NCBI GenBank assembly: GCA_005281725.1
Contig: SSBO01000014.1
Span: 780,169 to 844,168, forward strand
Origin: Wuchereria bancrofti
Taxonomy: Eukaryota; Nematoda; Chromadorea; Rhabditida; Onchocercidae
DNA: 64,000 nucleotides
Direction of reading: 5' to 3'
The notes beneath the pieces were generated by a model. That model was given only the letters and a program-made list of their open reading frames with translations. It was not told where the DNA came from and did no database searches. The translations under genes and the position numbers were made by a program. Position 1 is the first letter of the stretch, and every line of letters begins with the position of its first letter. Shown piece by piece: positions 31,901 through 43,344 of this stretch.

Positions 31901-33782
31901 GTTTTTTATTACTTCGTTAATTCGTTTCATTCATTTGTCTAACTTATTCATCTTCGTCTCTAATTTGCTAAAGTTAACTAAACATGCTTATCAAATTCGC
32001 TTATTTTTATTTACGATATTAATAACAATTTAGAAATTCATATGCTTAGAAAGGTAATAATACTATATAATAATAACAAGTAATGCTAATTTACTCTTCA
32101 TTGATTCTTGCAAGGATGTAAATACCACTTTATCAAATAAGCATAATATTTCTTGACTTCCCCGGATGATCTAAGATTAATTACAAGAAATCTCAAATCG
32201 CCGTTCTCCGAAGAGAACAGCACAACCAAAAAATAAAGGAACGGCAGGACTGCATTTTACCGACACCCTTGCTTTGTATAATATTAGCATGTGGCCAAGC
32301 AGTTACATACATTCGACCAAACATACACGAGCAAAACAAACATTCCAATCAGACGGTCCAAGCATCAACCATTCATACTCTGCTGCCACCCCAAGGAATG
32401 AGCACTTTCGATTCTTTAATCATCCAACAATGATCCTAACTGTAAGCAAGTTATTGTTATGCTCAGTAAGATTACGGATGATATTATTTATCAGACAATC
32501 AAACAGATTGTATTGACTGATACAGTAAACAAATACAATTCGTGAAATTTTCTAGAAATTATTTGAATGACTAAAATTTCGTATTTAAGAAATTAATATC
32601 TGTCGTTGTCTTCAAATGGTGTCCTGTATATTTCGTAATATAACAAAAAAAAAAAAAAAAAAAAATGAAAAGTGATTAAAATTTCCATCTCTCATCGTTT
32701 AAAAATTTCATCGATATGAATCATATTTTTTGAAATTAAAAAATCAGAAAAATTTAACTGATTTATTTTTTAGATTTTAATAAATTAATGCAACTTTCAA
32801 GTAATATTTTTTCAGTGTTCCTCACTATCATAATTTTGCTTGCAAATATTTAAATTTCAATATTTAAATTACAATATCAGAAATTAGAAATGTGAAAAAT
32901 TTCAGATTAAAATTATAAATTGCGAATTAATCCCTTAGAAATTAATTTTACAGTTTTGAAAAGCTTGTAACATATCAACGTGATAATGGTGAATACAGGA
33001 TTGATTTTGAAAAATTTCATAATGTTTATGATGTTGATACTCCACCGTGCTCAGCAAAAGAACTTGACAAGATGAGGGCAAGTAATTCTTTAATAATTGT
33101 TCAAATTAGATAAGAAGAATAAAGAATTTTTCATGACAGATTACTTGAAGTGAAAGCATTATAAACATCGAGAATAGATCGAGAATAGTGTATTGAGAGA
33201 ATCGAACGATAATAGATAGTAGGTAATAGCCATCTTTACTTAATTTAATTAAAACCTACGCAACATTGGAATAATTTAGGATCTCGGTTTAAAACCAGAG
33301 AATGCTTATCAAATAGCACCTGATTTGAATGATAATTCGGCTGGAAGTTCACCGATTATTGCAATTCATCCAAAAGGTTCCAGTCCACGTCTATCCGTTT
33401 TACTGAGTAAGGGAGATAATGGTACGTTACGTCATCCGGATAAAGTTGAAACGGATGATGAAGATAATGATCAGACAATTCATGTAAGTTTGGCATAATT
33501 TCATTTTCAAAAAATATTTCCAATTCTTCAAAATAATTACATCTATTGTTTCGAAATTTTTATCCGTGTAAACACGCAAATGAATGATGTTTTATTATTT
33601 CATCTCTTGGAAATTGTAAAAACACTTTGATAATTAATATATATCAAAACAAAAAAAAAAAAGTGCTATTCCAGGTAGATATTGGCCTACAACATAAGCG
33701 ATCACTATTGACGCACGCTCAAAGTCCGGATATTTTAGCACGCCATAAACAATCAATAAGACGAGGTCCTGACCTTTTTTAA
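28786..33782 (+). CDS. irk: Inward-rectifier potassium channel (Kir family), complete, 458 aa
   Basis: Plasma-membrane K+ channel subunit, tetrameric and PIP2-gated by family knowledge. Exons: 28786-28955, 29548-29787, 30037-30180, 30974-31076, 31532-31815, 32954-33077, 33280-33483, 33675-33782 (TAA), all phase-consistent. Seen: cytoplasmic N-terminus with [10 protein letters not shown]1 about 68-92; pore helix and filter TTIGYGFR (130-137); a cysteine on each side of the P-loop (C111, C143), the conserved Kir pair; M2 about 144-168; the PIP2-contact stretch RPIKRAAT (175-182); then the immunoglobulin-like cytoplasmic domain ([41 protein letters not shown]). Intron 6 uses a GC donor (33078). 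The M2 rectification-controller site is His161 rather than Asp, Asn or Glu. Start: first in-frame ATG; the frame is open a few codons upstream, so an extra 5' exon is possible. AATAAA lies at 33886-33891. Confidence 0.96.
32170..32470 (+). other. GC-richer island in Kir intron 5 with a 51-codon open stretch
   Basis: Inside the 1.14-kb intron 31816-32953, base composition rises well above the surroundings. An open frame starts with ATG at 32289 after an AG acceptor-like site (ATATTAG) and runs to a good donor-like ACT|GTAAGC near 32442. Inclusion between exons 5 and 6 would shift the frame (phase 2 in, phase 0 out), so it is not a simple cassette exon. Confidence 0.35.
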
Positions 33783-33885
33783 AAAAATTATTTCCTATCA
33801 TCTTTCATATGTTTGCATTTTAATATACGGTATTCTTCCGTACATTCCTGCATTCTCTTTTAATATTACCACAATGTATGATAAG

Positions 33886-33891
33886 AATAAA
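33886..33891 (+). promoter_or_regulatory. Polyadenylation signal of the Kir channel gene
   Basis: AATAAA about 104 nt after the stop codon. Confidence 0.65.
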
Positions 33892-34707
33892 CTATTTTTT
33901 TCTTTTTTCTTTTTTTTCCTTTGTGTTTCATTCATTTAGTGTTAATATTTTGTTTTATTTGAAATAATGAAATAAATTTCTATTTTAACATATATCATCG
34001 ACAAAATGGAAGAAATGAGACGTGAAATCATTAAGAATTTATAATTATTCAGGAATTATAATTATTCATTCGATATTTCTACTTTACCTCAATAACCTAG
34101 TACTTTGAATCAAACTATTCAGTGATTCAAACTCATGTATAAAGTATTTGAAATGCTAGTAAGTACAATACAATAGCATTGTATTTTTCCAAAATGGTTA
34201 CAATTATTCATTGATCTACTCAATACTTTTACTAAATCCAAGCAACGGGTAATTTATTCACAGGTAAGCAGTCAAAGCGCTCGAAAATATTTATGACTTA
34301 TTATTATGCAATCACTGCCATTATCATTTTCAACTGAATGATTAGTATATGCAATGCTTTCAACTTATTAAGATTAAATGATCCAAATCAGTAAGTAACA
34401 GCAACTTTTGTTCATTTCAAAATTTCTAATTGTTTTCTCGCTATTTGACCAAAAATATGCTTTCTGCTCTCTGAATGCTTTTAGATTGATTAGTGAATGA
34501 TTAAAATTTGAATTATTGATGGAGTGGAAATGGATAAAATTGATTTCAAAATATGATAAATTTGAATTAATGAATTAAAGTAAACATAGAATTTTCCAAC
34601 ATGATTCTATCCGTATATATATATATGTAGAACTTTTTTTTTATCTCTTCATTTGTTGGAATATTGGAATAACATGAAAATTTCGATGTATTTTCTGAAA
34701 TGATTTG

Positions 34708-34713
34708 TTTATT
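34708..34713 (-). promoter_or_regulatory. Polyadenylation signal of the GPCR gene
   Basis: AATAAA on the minus strand, about 87 nt past the GPCR stop codon. The Kir and GPCR genes are convergent, with about 1 kb between their stops. Confidence 0.55.
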
Positions 34714-34799
34714 TTTTATACGGACAAATCAATGCAAGTATGATATAAATAGTTGAAATGAGCAATAGTGATATATTCATCTTTCTGATACTAATAGTA

Positions 34800-37700
34800 T
34801 CATTCCGATATTGAAACGGAATCATTTTCAGTTTCATTAAAGAGCGGATTAGAAGATAGCAATAATAGTGTTTCATGCTTATCGGTTATTTCAGAAGATG
34901 ATTGTTCTTTAACAGCTAATGGAATTCGAACTGAAATTTGTGAAGGGATTCTTTCCAATGCAAAAACTGAATGCTGAGAATGTTGTCTACCTAATCCAAT
35001 ACCTGTTACCGATATAAATACTGCTCCTGAAATGTCTCATTTTAGGTGTAAAATTGTCTAAATTATAATTTTTAAATTAATAAGAATACATCAATTTTTG
35101 GATCAAAAAAGAAAGAAAAATGTAATGGATCAAATCTTTCATTAAATTTTTTTTTTTTCCTTTTATTTCTTCCATTCATAATATCAAATATACTTAATAA
35201 CTTAAAAACAATGTTATAAAATTTGATTAAAATCTAACCCAAACTATTTCGTGTTTTACGTAACGTAATATTTTCCGTCGAATTGTGCGTGATAGTTTTA
35301 CTTTGACTATTCAGTTGCTGTTTCAATTCACCCTTTAAATGATGCTTCCTTCGTTTGGTTCGTTTCGATAGTACTGAGAAACAGACCACCAAATGATAAT
35401 AGAAGAAGCATAGAGTAAAACGAACCTACAGATATCTAATTAAAAATTTTTGTAAATTATTTTAGCAAATAAAACTCCTATTTATTAATTAGCTTAAAAT
35501 TAGTTAAATTTAAATTATAAATGAAAGAAGGAAAAACGAGAAAGCATTAATGTCATTGTATGAAAGTATGTTTAAAAACAAAAAAATTAATTCTAAAATA
35601 AATAAAAATAATTCTTATAAAAAAAATGAAAAATTAATTCACCTCTCTTAAAATAATTTTATCATTAATTAAATAAATAGGAAATCGTAAACTAGCAGCT
35701 AATATGGTAAGTAATGAAGAAACATCGGTTGCAATTGAATAAAATTCTTCCAATTGTAACAATGATGCATCATCCAAATATTCCCATGCAGCAATGAAAA
35801 CATCAATAATATTTGAGCATAGATAACAGGTGACAACCATTATCAGTGATCTGGTGGCTGTTTTGACACGATTACGAAGTTTACATGATGCTACCCTTAA
35901 ATTTACTCATCATTGTATAATAACATTCCTTTTCTTTTTTTTTTTTCTTTAAATTTGTTTATCTTTTTTGCATTGATTTAAAATTTTATCAATAGTTTTT
36001 TTTTCATGGTGAAAATAACTTTAATCTTGGAATATAAATTTTTTAGATTATTTCACTTAATCATATTTAATACTATGCATTTGAAAATAAAAAACGTTTT
36101 AAACTAAAAAAAAAAAAGAGGATAATAAAAAGGAAAGATTTTTGACAGAAATTTCCATTTTTTGAAATTTATTACTTTCTTTTTTGGTTTCAATTTCATA
36201 CTCTTTTCTTCAAACATATAGCACAAAAAAAAGACTATTAAAAGCAAACATGAATTTCATTATGCTAAAAAAAAATATGCTAGCGCCAAGATATTTAAGC
36301 ATATAAGCAAATAAATTGTTGGTTTTTCCATTTGAAAAACAAAACAAAAAAAAAAAATAATAATAATAGTAAATTTTGCTGCATGATGGTTGAAATTGTT
36401 TATGTTTGCAACCTGTTTCAAAATTTTGACAATTAATTCTAAAGATTCGATATTCATAATTTTGATAATTATTAAAATATTTGATAAAACTTGAAATCAA
36501 TACAAGAATCAAATTTTAATTTAAAAATTTATATTCCAAGTTAAATTGTCACGAAATCAAATTGACGAAAGTCAAAGGCTGTTAAATCAGTAATACGAAA
36601 GAATGCAATTATCTGGCTTAAGAAAAGAAAGATGAATTATCGGTTGGAAAATTTTTTGGATTTTATTTTCCCAATTACTGGATGAAATTAATTCTGGATT
36701 TAAATTTTAAAGAAAGAAGAAAAGATTTGAAATAGTTTTATTTGACTCTCATTTGCCACTTCTAAAGTATTATGGAACAAATCATTTCGTTCAGCTACAA
36801 AAAAAAAAAATTAAAAAAGTGAAATAAAATTTGCAAATATTTCTCAGAAATTTTTGAAATTGAAAATAGGAATGATTTATATTATAGAGAAAAAATTGAT
36901 TTTTCCTTTTTTTTTTTGTTTTGAATATAACACAAATTGAAGTATTTATTTCTCAGCTTTTTTTTAATTTGATTTACTTTAAAATATGTGTAATTTATTT
37001 AAAACATTTCATTTATTTCATGAAATATATGTATTCATATGTGTTGAATCAGCATTAGCAAAAATTCGAATAATTTTGTTTGCATCTAATTTAATCATCA
37101 CTAAATTTTATATTGAACGTAATCCAGTTTAAAAATTTATTCCAAGCAAAAAAAAAAAAAGAAAAAGAAAAAAAAACTAATAAGGAAATGTAATGCATTT
37201 TTTAATTATGAAATTATTTCTATTAAAATTGAATAATATCGACTCAATATAATTTAAGTAATGTATGAATAACGAATAATTTTTGCTATACCTAACATCA
37301 TAAAAAATTTATAATATTTTAAATATTTCAAGTATTAAAATATTTTTAATAAAATTTTGGTTAGTTACTACTAAATAATACTTTACTGATTGGTTAAAAA
37401 ATAAATAAACAAATAAATAAACTTACGAAATTCCAAATATGCAATATAATACAAGCATTTTAATTGTATTTTCGCGATTATTCTTTCGTAAATTAACCAC
37501 AATAGCTGCATTGCAATATAACAAAACAAAAAATGGCAAAAATACGGTTGCAATACGTCTAGTCCAAAAGCGCCATATTCCATCATAATAAACATTACGG
37601 GCAAGTTCACTAATTTTTACTCCCATACTTGCAAATCCTTCGCATTCTTCCAATTGATAAATCTGAGTTCCATTATTGTGCGGAAATTTTTTGAATTGGA

Positions 37701-39223
37701 AATTATATATCATTGAAAAAAAAAAAAAACTTCGAATTTAATAATATATATTATACGTAATTAAAAAAATTTTTTTACTTTTTTTTTTTGAAAGAGATGA
37801 AAGTATTTATAAATTTAATTCTTTAGATACAAATATATATGATATGATATATTTCATTGATATAAAAAGGTATGATATGATAATGAAATATATGAAAATC
37901 ATTTTTTAATATGTTACATAAAGTGATTATTTCTCAATAAAACAATTATTGATATTATAAGAATAAGTTACTAGAAATTAAAAGTGCAATTATATAAATA
38001 ATTTTAAAATATATTTAACAAAAATCATTCCTTAAATATAGTTTAATAACTTGCCTGTATTTCAAAATAAATGGTACCACGAAATAAAACACCAAAAAGA
38101 AATGCCATAATGATAATTTTTCCACGATGACGGCAAAAAAATCGAAATATCATTATTGTCCTAGAAAAATAAAAAAAAAAAGAATTTCTTTCAAATTTTT
38201 TAGGATATATTTTTTTTTAAATTGATTTTTATACTTTTTTTTTTTTTTTTTTACTAAAACAATTTTTTTTTTTTTATACTTAACTTTTGCTAGTGCCATT
38301 TTGTAGGTATCGTTCAAATGCAGCAGCCATAATAAGAAATGATACAGTGCATATTGCAATATGAGAAATAGCAAATGCCACCCTTAAATAATTATGCCAA
38401 AGACGAAATAGCGGGAAATAGTGGAAATACTCTGCATATATCTGAATTAAAATTTAATTTAGTTTTTCTTTTCTCTTTTTTTTTGACTTAAATATTAATT
38501 AATTCAAGATTTGAATTTCAATAGCATAATAAATTAAGTGTAAAGAAAGAAGGAAAAAAAATAGACAATTACCTTATTTTTTTTGTTTTTTTTTTTTCTT
38601 TTTGTGGCAAAATTAATAGAACCGAAAAAAGAACAAAAAAGCATGTCTTCATGTAATTTATAAGTTTTAAATGATTTCTTTCCTTTTTTTTTTTTTTCAA
38701 ATAAACGAAAAAAAAGAGAGTTACTTGTTTTTTTTTAAATAGACAAAAAAAAAAAAAAAAACAATTACCTGTATTGACATAATTTCGATGTATGAAAAAC
38801 AAATAAATATATCACAAGCACTGAGACATGTAAGATATAATAAATTTTTATTTCGTAATGCTTTTGAGCTTATAAATGTATAAAATACCAAAACATTTTC
38901 AAGAAAACCAATTATTGCTATTATTGTACCAATAACGCCTACCAGTATCATTTTAAAACCCTTAAATAGAAAATTATTTAATTGCATTGATATTAATTTG
39001 TAGTAAAAATTACATCATTTCTCTTTTTAATTTGCAAAAATGAAAATTTATTAATTGAATTACTTTCAGTGTTTTTTTTTCTTCCTTCGCTTTTCCTTTT
39101 TTTTTTTTTTTTTCATTTCAACAGAACAATTAATATTAGAAATGAAATGAAACAACAAACTAGGAAAAGCGGTGGATGTTCTTCACATTCCGATTCATCA
39201 TTTGACAATGTTGAGTTCTCCAT
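34800..39223 (-). CDS. Rhodopsin-type seven-transmembrane receptor, neuropeptide-receptor-like, ~466 aa
   Basis: Predicted plasma-membrane G protein-coupled receptor; the ligand cannot be read from sequence. Minus-strand exons: 39223-39161, 38960-38769, 38441-38285, 38160-38055, 37662-37427, 35895-35643, 35425-35260, 35026-34800 (TGA). Seen: acidic N-terminus starting MENSTLS (possible glycosylation site); TM1 with FLENVLVF (N43, the 1.50 position); TM2 with LSACDIF (D71, the 2.50 position); TM3 ending FERY (ERY 128-130, DRY equivalent); TM4; extracellular loop 2 with EECEG; TM5 (ATVFLPFFVLLYCN); TM6 (TRSLIMVVTCYLC); TM7 ending LRFPIY in place of NPxxY, as I recall for nematode peptide receptors; a long basic then Ser-rich tail. 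No cysteine is seen at the top of TM3. Intron 4 has a GC donor (38054). The exon 3/4 junction is off by one nucleotide in phase, so an indel is suspected there. Confidence 0.85.
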
Positions 39224-42200
39224 TTAAACAATGATGTATAATTTTTGATTTTGTTTACAAGTGAAATTATTAGAACCTAATATAGTAATTAGATTATTTT
39301 GATACGGAAATAAAATGAAATAATTTAAAATGCTCAGTTTTCAACAAGTCAAAATGGAATATAGCTATTATAAACTTTTAATTTTACTACTGTTTTATCA
39401 TTTTTTTTTTTATTTTTTGTTTTTGAAAATTTTAAATAGTAGAATTTTTTTTTTATGTTATAATAATTGTAATGCACAAATATTTAAATAGCATTTATTA
39501 TTATGAATATGTGGAAGTGAATATTTGTATTACATTTCTTGGCATATAATTATTATTTAACTTTGTTGTAATTTATAGCATATCCTCTCTCACTCTCTTT
39601 TTTTTTTCTCTTTGTCTCTTTCTCTCTTCGTTTTGTGTGCTGTCAAGAAAGAGAGACTATTATTACATATAAATTTTCAACCAATGATTAGAAAATGTTG
39701 GAATGTAATAATCATGTATAGGATGTGATAAGGAAAGAATAAAACGAAGATATGAAAATAGCTTTAAAGTGATAAATTGTATTGAAAATTTATTGATTAT
39801 AATACAACATTATATTTCTATATTTCATTTAATGTAATTTTTAAGAAAAAAAGATATTTATATATTTTCGGGTATCATTTTTTTCTCCCTTACACTCTTA
39901 GATATTTCATTTTTATTCCACAAAATAAAAATATATTATATCAAAGAAAAAAAAAAGGAGCTTTTTTTTCTTATTTATTATTTTAAATGAATATTTATTA
40001 TTACTCTAGATAAATTTGCTACTCTAGTTGAAGGAAATGCAGAAACAAACTAAAAAAAAAAAGGGGTGAAAGATTATATTCTTCCTTTTTTAGATATATA
40101 TATTCATTTATTTATCATACTTCAATTAAAAAAAAAAACGAAAAAAATCGTGCCAACATAATTATTTGGTGAATTCAATTTTATCGAATTTTTCAAACAA
40201 AGAAATGTGAAATGGAAAAGAAAATTACACGTTCGTGACTAAAAAATTGTAATCAAAATTCATGCAAAATAATTTTATTATTAAAAATGGCTAATTTAAG
40301 ATACAAAAATAGTTTTCTCATCTAATTTACAAAATATTATTTTATCTATTATCGTATTCATCATTTTGAAATATAGTTAAATAACTAATAGATGAGTTTT
40401 TATTTACATTTTACAGTAAAAAGAAAAAAATTAATGCGTGCAGATTTGTTTACTTAGTAAATGAAATATTTTCTAATTTAAGTTTCATCTTCAAATATCC
40501 GAAATTGTTGGCTTCATTTTTTTTTTCTTTTATATGCATTTTTTATTTTTGCTTTTTCCAAATTCAAATTAAGAATTTTGATACATTGAAATGACGGAAA
40601 TTGAAATTGTTACTATGATTATACCTTACTGTTTCTAATATTTTGCTAATATTCATATCATTACTGTTTATTCTTTCACTTAAAATCTGTCAACTTGAAT
40701 GAAAAAAAAAAAAAAGAAAATAGTAGAATGCTTGCTTTTACATCATATTGCTTCAAAAATTCTATTTCGGTATTGGAAGATTAAGTGCATTTATTTCAAA
40801 CAATCATCAATGAATAGAATGAAAAGTGAATTTTGATAAATGATAATCTATTTGATCAAAAGAAAAAGAAAAAATTTATAAAAAACAATCAAATAAAATT
40901 CATTTTGTATTTATAATGCTATTTGTAAAAATATATATATTTTTAAAATATATTTAAAGTAGCACAAAAGCGATATTACAAAGTGCCATTAAAAAATAAA
41001 ATCAAATATATGTATATTTTATAGAAATATTAGATAATTTAATTTAAGAAAATTTTCAACTTTTTTTATAAAAAAGAAAAGAAATTTGGCAGTGAAAAAG
41101 AGTAAAAATTAATGAGAAAATTGTATTGTTTCTTCTTTCTTTTTCTTTTTGAGTTAAAAATTTTAATGTGATATGACGCGGAATGTCTGAATAAATTCCT
41201 AAATTTAATTATCATATTTATGGAGTGAATGCAATAATACATAATATAACTCATTTTATGATAAGATCAAATATTTCATTTACTAATTGCTGAAACTTTT
41301 CAATCATTCTAACATAATCTAAAAAAATTCCTCTTGCGCCAGAAATTTCCAATTTTCACTCTCATTTTATCACTTAAGAAAGTTATGCAATGTAATTTTA
41401 GAAAGTTTGTTTAAATATATCATCAATAAATGTGGATAAATTTTTCATTTAAATAATTTCAAAACTAATTACTGAGTAATTGGAGGCAATAAATGAGAGA
41501 AGTAAAACGATTTAAATAATATGGCAATAATGAAACAAATTTAATTGGTTGATATAAAACGAAAAATTGATAATAATAGTTGAAATTTAATTGGTGCATA
41601 GGAAAGACTGTATATTAGAATGAATTTAAATTGTATTACATTAAAAATAGTTGTTGGAAATAGTAATCAAATGTAGAATTGAAATAAATACATAGAGAAA
41701 AAAGTATGACGAATTAATTAAAAGGATAATTGAAGCCGATTAATGAGAACTAATTGATAAATGATTATTTTATTAATTATGTAACTAAATAAGACAAGAA
41801 GGAAAAAAGAAAAAAAAAAGTGAATTACTGGAATTTCCTTTTTTTTTTTTTGTTGTAGTTAAACTTTTTTTCAAGTTTTATTCTTTGAGGGTTTGTAAAA
41901 GATTGAAGTAATGGTAAATATAAAAAGAAAAAAAAATTAGGGAAATATTCGAAAATAATAAACCGCCAAAAAATTGGAATTAAAGTTCTAAAAAGCAATG
42001 AAAAACAGAAAATATTTGAAGTGATGGAAAAAAGAATAAAAAAGAGTCCAGCAAATATAGCATAATGCAAGCAGAAATAAATCTTTTGAGTAATTAATGA
42101 GGATTTTAAAAAATTGTCAATGATATTATTAAAAGATATATATCATAGAGTAGAAGAGACTATGAAGCTGTTAAGAAGATAAAATTAATTATCCATTTAT

Positions 42201-43224
42201 TATAAATGACTTCAAATACAGTGGAAAATTCAATCGTTAGCAAGCAAAGTGAATTTGGAATTAAGAAATATGCAATAGTGTCAATGTTAGAGGGCAAAGG
42301 GTAATATAGCGATATAAGATTGACATATAAGGAAACGTATTAAAAGAGTGATTGTCAATATTTAAATGATTGTCAAATATTTAATCATTTTTCAGACTGC
42401 TGAAATCAACAAAAGAAATGAGCCCTATAGTTGAAATGGAAAAAAATAATGATAATATGGCCCAAGCAATCAATTAATAAATATGCAATCATAATAATTC
42501 TATATTATGAAGGATAAGAAAACTGTGATTGCAAATGGTGCATGGCACTGATAACGATAAATGGTGATAGAAGCTGCTTACAAGTGATTAAATTTGGTTT
42601 AGATTCGTAAAGAAGCTTTTTAATTAAGCATCTAATTAGCTGCATGATAAATCGGTACATCAACAGCAATTGTAAAAAGACAAAAGAATATTGATGTCAA
42701 CTTATATAATCGTGGAAAAGTGAAGAGAAGGATTACTGTGATCAAATATCAATGAGAGGAAGTATCTTTGTGTCACCAAGTTGATCACCTCCTTACTGAC
42801 TCTATCAAAATCACACGAATTAATCAAGTAATCAAATTGTTGCTAAAATATAATTATCGTCAGAAATAAATATTTGATACCATTTATGCAAAAATGATGA
42901 CAATACAGAATATAACAGGTGATATGATATTTGTATGATAAGGTGAATAGATCAATGAACAAAGTGCAAAACTATTAACACTCAAAAATTTTTAAATTTA
43001 AAAGTCACAAGAAAGGATGATTGCATGAGTTAGTTATTGCAGCACTAAAGAAACAATTAGTGGCTTAAATCCAGATTAAAAGTTTTCCCCTCTTTGCCCT
43101 TTTTATCTCATCTCATCCAGTAACTTCCTTTTTTAAAAAAAAAAAAAAAAAAAAAGAAAAAATTTTTTCCTCTGATTTCTGAGATTTTAGTCTAACATTT
43201 CAATAGAAAAAAAAAAAAAAAATT

Positions 43225-43343
43225 TTTTTAAATTTTTTTGGATTTTTTTTTTTTTAAATTTATTTTTATTCTTTTTTTTTTTTTTTTTTACTAAAACAAT
43301 TTTTTTTTTTTTTATACTTAACTTTTGCTAGTGCCATTTTGTA
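43225..43343 (-). other. Displaced fragment of GPCR exon 3 and intron 3
   Basis: Matches about 38190-38305 apart from homopolymer lengths and small differences, so it holds the last ~20 nt of GPCR exon 3 and its donor. It is isolated from any other GPCR exon and ends at the N. It is not a gene. Confidence 0.85.
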
Positions 43344-43344
43344 N
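43344..43344. other. Single-N scaffold join
   Basis: Same style of one-base join as at 7627, here between a chimeric contig end and a contig start that repeats 41952 onward. Confidence 0.9.

Noticed and set aside
35254..35394. Alternative GPCR tail starting at the TTTCTCAG acceptor (35395)
   Set aside because: It gives the wrong phase after exon 6; the upstream acceptor at 35426 keeps phase 0 and links correctly to the last exon.
38153..38374. 73-aa Lys-rich minus-strand open frame
   Set aside because: It runs in another frame over GPCR exon 3 and then through the poly-A of intron 3; the exon's real frame gives TM3 and ERY.
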